Assembly (NCBI RefSeq): GCF_003751085.1
Contig: NZ_RJJY01000001.1
Span: 1,488,001-1,552,000 of the forward strand
Origin: Micromonospora sp. Llam0
Lineage (GTDB): Bacteria > Actinomycetota > Actinomycetes > Mycobacteriales > Micromonosporaceae
Reading direction: 5' to 3'
Length of the DNA stretch: 64,000 nucleotides
In this document: piece by piece, positions 62,024-64,000 of the stretch
How the letters are laid out: every line of letters begins with the position of its first letter
Numbering within the stretch: position 1 is the first letter of the stretch
Notes under the pieces: generated by a model
Seen by the model: the letters and a program-made list of their open reading frames with translations, nothing else
Databases searched by the model: none
Told to the model about the DNA's origin: nothing
Program-made: the position numbers and the translations under genes

Positions 62024-62348
62024 GGCGGCCACCTTACCGAAGGTGCCGGCGTAGCTACAATCGGAAATTTTGCATTGCCGGTGGTGGATCTTGGAGCTAT
62101 TCGAGCCGTCTCCAGCCCCGTTGCGTGATGTCGGTAAAAGGCAGGCAATAACGCATTCGTGCGGATTGTTGGGCCGGCGTACCCGCCGGCGTCGCCTGGT
62201 TGCGGACCCGGTGCCGGCCGCCCCGCCGACCGCCCGGTCGGCCGTCCATCGGCAGGTCCGCCGTCGGATCCGGCCGTCGGACCACCCGTCGGGCGGGCGA
62301 TCGTCGTGGCGGGTGTGGAACGCTTGCTCACGTTCGTAGACTGGCGCG
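62024..62348. other. Divergent region between the terpenoid operon and rpe
   Basis: No gene seen. The A/T-rich part near 62055-62095 is the likely promoter of the terpenoid operon; the GC-rich part near rpe contains only short Pro-Val-coding-like repeats without a credible frame. Confidence 0.45.
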
Positions 62349-63029
62349 GTGACCGCACCAGCGCCGCTCATCGCGCCCAGCATCCTGGCCGCCGACTTCT
62401 CCCGCCTGGCCGACGAGGCCCGTGCGGTCGAGGGGGCGGCGGACTGGCTGCACGTCGACGTGATGGACAACCACTTCGTGCCGAACCTGACCATCGGGTT
62501 GCCGGTGGTGCAGAGCCTGCTGCCGGCCACCTCGTTGCCGTTCGACGTGCACCTGATGATCACCGAACCGCGCCGCTGGGCACCGGGCTACGCCGACGCC
62601 GGCGCGTACAACGTCACCTTTCACGCCGAGGCCTGCGACGACCCGGTGGCGCTGGCCAAGGAGCTGCGGTCGGCCGGGGCCAAGGCCGGCCTGGCGGTTG
62701 ACCGGGACACCCCGGTGGAGGACTACCTGGAGTTGCTACCCAGCTTCGACACGCTGCTGATCATGACGATCAAGGCCGGGTTCGGCGGCCAGCGGTTCAT
62801 CCCCGAGATGCTGGACAAGGTCCGCGCCGCCCGCCGGCACGCCGCCAGCGGCCACCTGGAGCTGCGGATCGAGGTCGACGGCGGGATCGCCGCGGACACC
62901 ATCGAGCAGGCCGCTGCGGCCGGCGCGGACGCGTTCGTCGCCGGCACCGCCGTGTACGGCGCAGAGGACCCCGCCGAGGCGGTTCGCAGACTCCGGCAGA
63001 TCGCCGAGCGGACCGCGCCACGGTGGTGA
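62349..63029 (+). CDS. rpe: Ribulose-phosphate 3-epimerase
   Basis: A 226-aa TIM-barrel enzyme converting ribulose-5-phosphate to xylulose-5-phosphate in the pentose phosphate pathway. Metal ligands are in [14 protein letters not shown] (His, Asp), FDVHLMI (His) and RIEVDGGI (Asp); the phosphate loop is VAGTAVYG and the flexible loop [16 protein letters not shown]. Starts at GTG 62349. The next gene overlaps its stop by four bases, an operon with a signalling protein. Confidence 0.95.
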   Translation: MTAPAPLIAPSILAADFSRLADEARAVEGAADWLHVDVMDNHFVPNLTIGLPVVQSLLPATSLPFDVHLMITEPRRWAPGYADAGAYNVTFHAEACDDPVALAKELRSAGAKAGLAVDRDTPVEDYLELLPSFDTLLIMTIKAGFGGQRFIPEMLDKVRAARRHAASGHLELRIEVDGGIAADTIEQAAAAGADAFVAGTAVYGAEDPAEAVRRLRQIAERTAPRW

Positions 63030-63988
63030 GCCCGGAAGGGGCCGAGTCCCGGCCGGACCTGATCCTGGTCGTCGACGACGACGTCGACATCGCCCGGTTC
63101 GTCGAGGTCAACCTGCGGTTGCACGGCTTCGACGTTATGCTCGCCCACGACGGCCAGGAGGCTCTGGAGATCATCGAACGGCACCGGCCCGACCTGGCCG
63201 TGGTCGACCTGATGATGCCCCGCATCGGCGGGCTGGACCTGACCCGGCGGCTGCGGGCCGACCCGATGACCGCGGCGCTGCCGATCATCATGCTGACCGC
63301 CAAGGGGATGACCGTCGACAAGGTCGTCGGGCTGACCGCCGGCGCCGACGACTACCTGGTCAAGCCCTTCGACACCTCGGAGCTGATCGCCCGGGTCAGC
63401 TCTACCCTGCGGCGCAACCGCGAGTACCGCGAGGTGTCCCCGTTGACCGGGCTGCCGGGCAACACCCGGGTCAGCCGGGAGATCACCGACCGGGTCCGCA
63501 GCGGTGCCGACTACGCCGTCGGCTACGTCGACATCGACCGGTTCAAGAGCGTCAACGACGTGTACGGCTTCGCCCGCGGCGACGAGTTCATCTCCGCGCT
63601 GGCCCGGTGCATGCACCGGGCGGTGGTGTCGATCGGGCTGCCGCCGGCGTTCCTCGGCCACATCGGCGGCGACGACTTCGTGGTGGTCTGCGCGCCCGAA
63701 CAGGTGCGGCCGATCATCGAGCAGGCGATCCTCGACTTCGAGAAGGCCGCCGACGAGCTGTACGACCCGACCGACGCCCGGCGCGGCTACGTGGAGGTCA
63801 AGGACCGGCGCGGCAAACTGCAGAAGGCGGCCCTGGTCACCCTCTCGGTCGGGGTGGCGGTGTCGGCGGGCAGCCGCCGGTTCAGCGACCCCCGCGAGAT
63901 CATCACGGTGGCCAACGAGATGAAGTCGGTCGCCAAGAGCCAACCCGGCTCGTACATCGCGGTCGACCGCCGGCTGTCCACCAACTGA
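63026..63988 (+). CDS. Response regulator with GGDEF-like output domain
   Basis: A 320-aa protein. Residues ~10-125 form a receiver: [11 protein letters not shown] acidic pocket, phospho-acceptor Asp in [13 protein letters not shown] (~60), Thr/Lys switch in IMLTAKG and YLVKPFD. Residues ~140-320 form a GGDEF-like domain with [20 protein letters not shown] and a signature-loop GGDDF (~213) in place of GGDEF/GGEEF; diguanylate cyclase activity is therefore possible but not certain. No inhibitory RxxD site is obvious. GTG 63026 (overlapping the rpe stop) or 63023 starts the gene. The sensor kinase is not in the window. Confidence 0.88.
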   Translation: MSPEGAESRPDLILVVDDDVDIARFVEVNLRLHGFDVMLAHDGQEALEIIERHRPDLAVVDLMMPRIGGLDLTRRLRADPMTAALPIIMLTAKGMTVDKVVGLTAGADDYLVKPFDTSELIARVSSTLRRNREYREVSPLTGLPGNTRVSREITDRVRSGADYAVGYVDIDRFKSVNDVYGFARGDEFISALARCMHRAVVSIGLPPAFLGHIGGDDFVVVCAPEQVRPIIEQAILDFEKAADELYDPTDARRGYVEVKDRRGKLQKAALVTLSVGVAVSAGSRRFSDPREIITVANEMKSVAKSQPGSYIAVDRRLSTN

Positions 63989-64000
63989 CCTGCCCGAACG

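Noticed and set aside
1..64000. tRNA, rRNA and common riboswitches
   Set aside because: No cloverleaf-like or conserved rRNA sequence and no recognised riboswitch consensus was seen on reading through; a covariance-model search would settle this.

Overview
The window is high-GC DNA (roughly 70% by eye) from an actinomycete with strong Shine-Dalgarno sites, many GTG/TTG starts and ATGA/GTGA gene overlaps. XRE-DUF5753/DUF397 pairs, Septum_form-type lipoproteins, secreted CBM2 and ricin-lectin hydrolases, and aromatic polyketide and terpene tailoring genes point to a filamentous actinobacterium, most likely Micromonosporaceae. That placement is inference; no rRNA or tRNA gene was found to confirm it.

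Left part (1-26 kb): the 5' end of a secreted beta-rich protein runs off the left edge. Next is a compact plus-strand aromatic-polyketide tailoring cassette (1175-5857): an ABM-ABM-FAD monooxygenase fusion, a free ABM protein, a P450 and a tandem TcmI-like cyclase, with no ketosynthase in view. A frameshifted SWIM-finger / repeat-protein pair follows, then dapF, a secreted subtilisin, a lipoprotein, a secreted GH30-CBM2 hydrolase and a free CBM2 protein, a membrane protein of unknown function, a MarR-GNAT-dehydrogenase fusion with a perfect palindromic operator, ltrA, and a divergent lysR / aldo-keto reductase pair.

Centre (26-42.5 kb): a type III-D-like CRISPR-Cas locus. Six minus-strand genes joined by short overlaps encode a large TIGR03986-like RAMP, Cas10 (GGDD present, no HD domain), a Csm3-like Cas7, Csx10, a double-Cas7 RAMP and a small Csx19-like protein. 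Cas6 is divergent on the plus strand. A HigBA-type toxin-antitoxin pair and a truncated cis-prenyltransferase gene lie between cas6 and cas1-cas2. The array of 37-bp repeats starts just after cas2 and holds 16 repeats and 15 spacers. One repeat is split by an IS4-family element with a 10-bp target duplication, and that element is itself interrupted by an IS1380-family element. Cas6, the Cas7-like proteins and Csx10 would make and carry crRNA. Cas10 retains its cyclase motif, but no CARF effector is encoded here.

Right part (42.5-64 kb): a membrane protein, a Uma2-type nuclease-fold protein, an XRE/DUF397 pair, an orphan recombinase-like zinc ribbon, a lower-GC secreted beta-helix/ricin protein with a near-consensus promoter, decayed genes (a frameshifted coiled-coil gene, an HTH fragment, a VOC fragment), three paralogous Septum_form-like lipoproteins flanking a Tat-exported berberine-bridge-type oxidase and a GntR-ABC operon, then a terpenoid operon (two P450s, class I terpene synthase, polyprenyl synthase). 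It ends with rpe and a response regulator carrying a GGDEF-like domain. Four apparent single-base frameshifts in three otherwise intact-looking genes suggest that either decay or sequencing indels should be kept in mind throughout.
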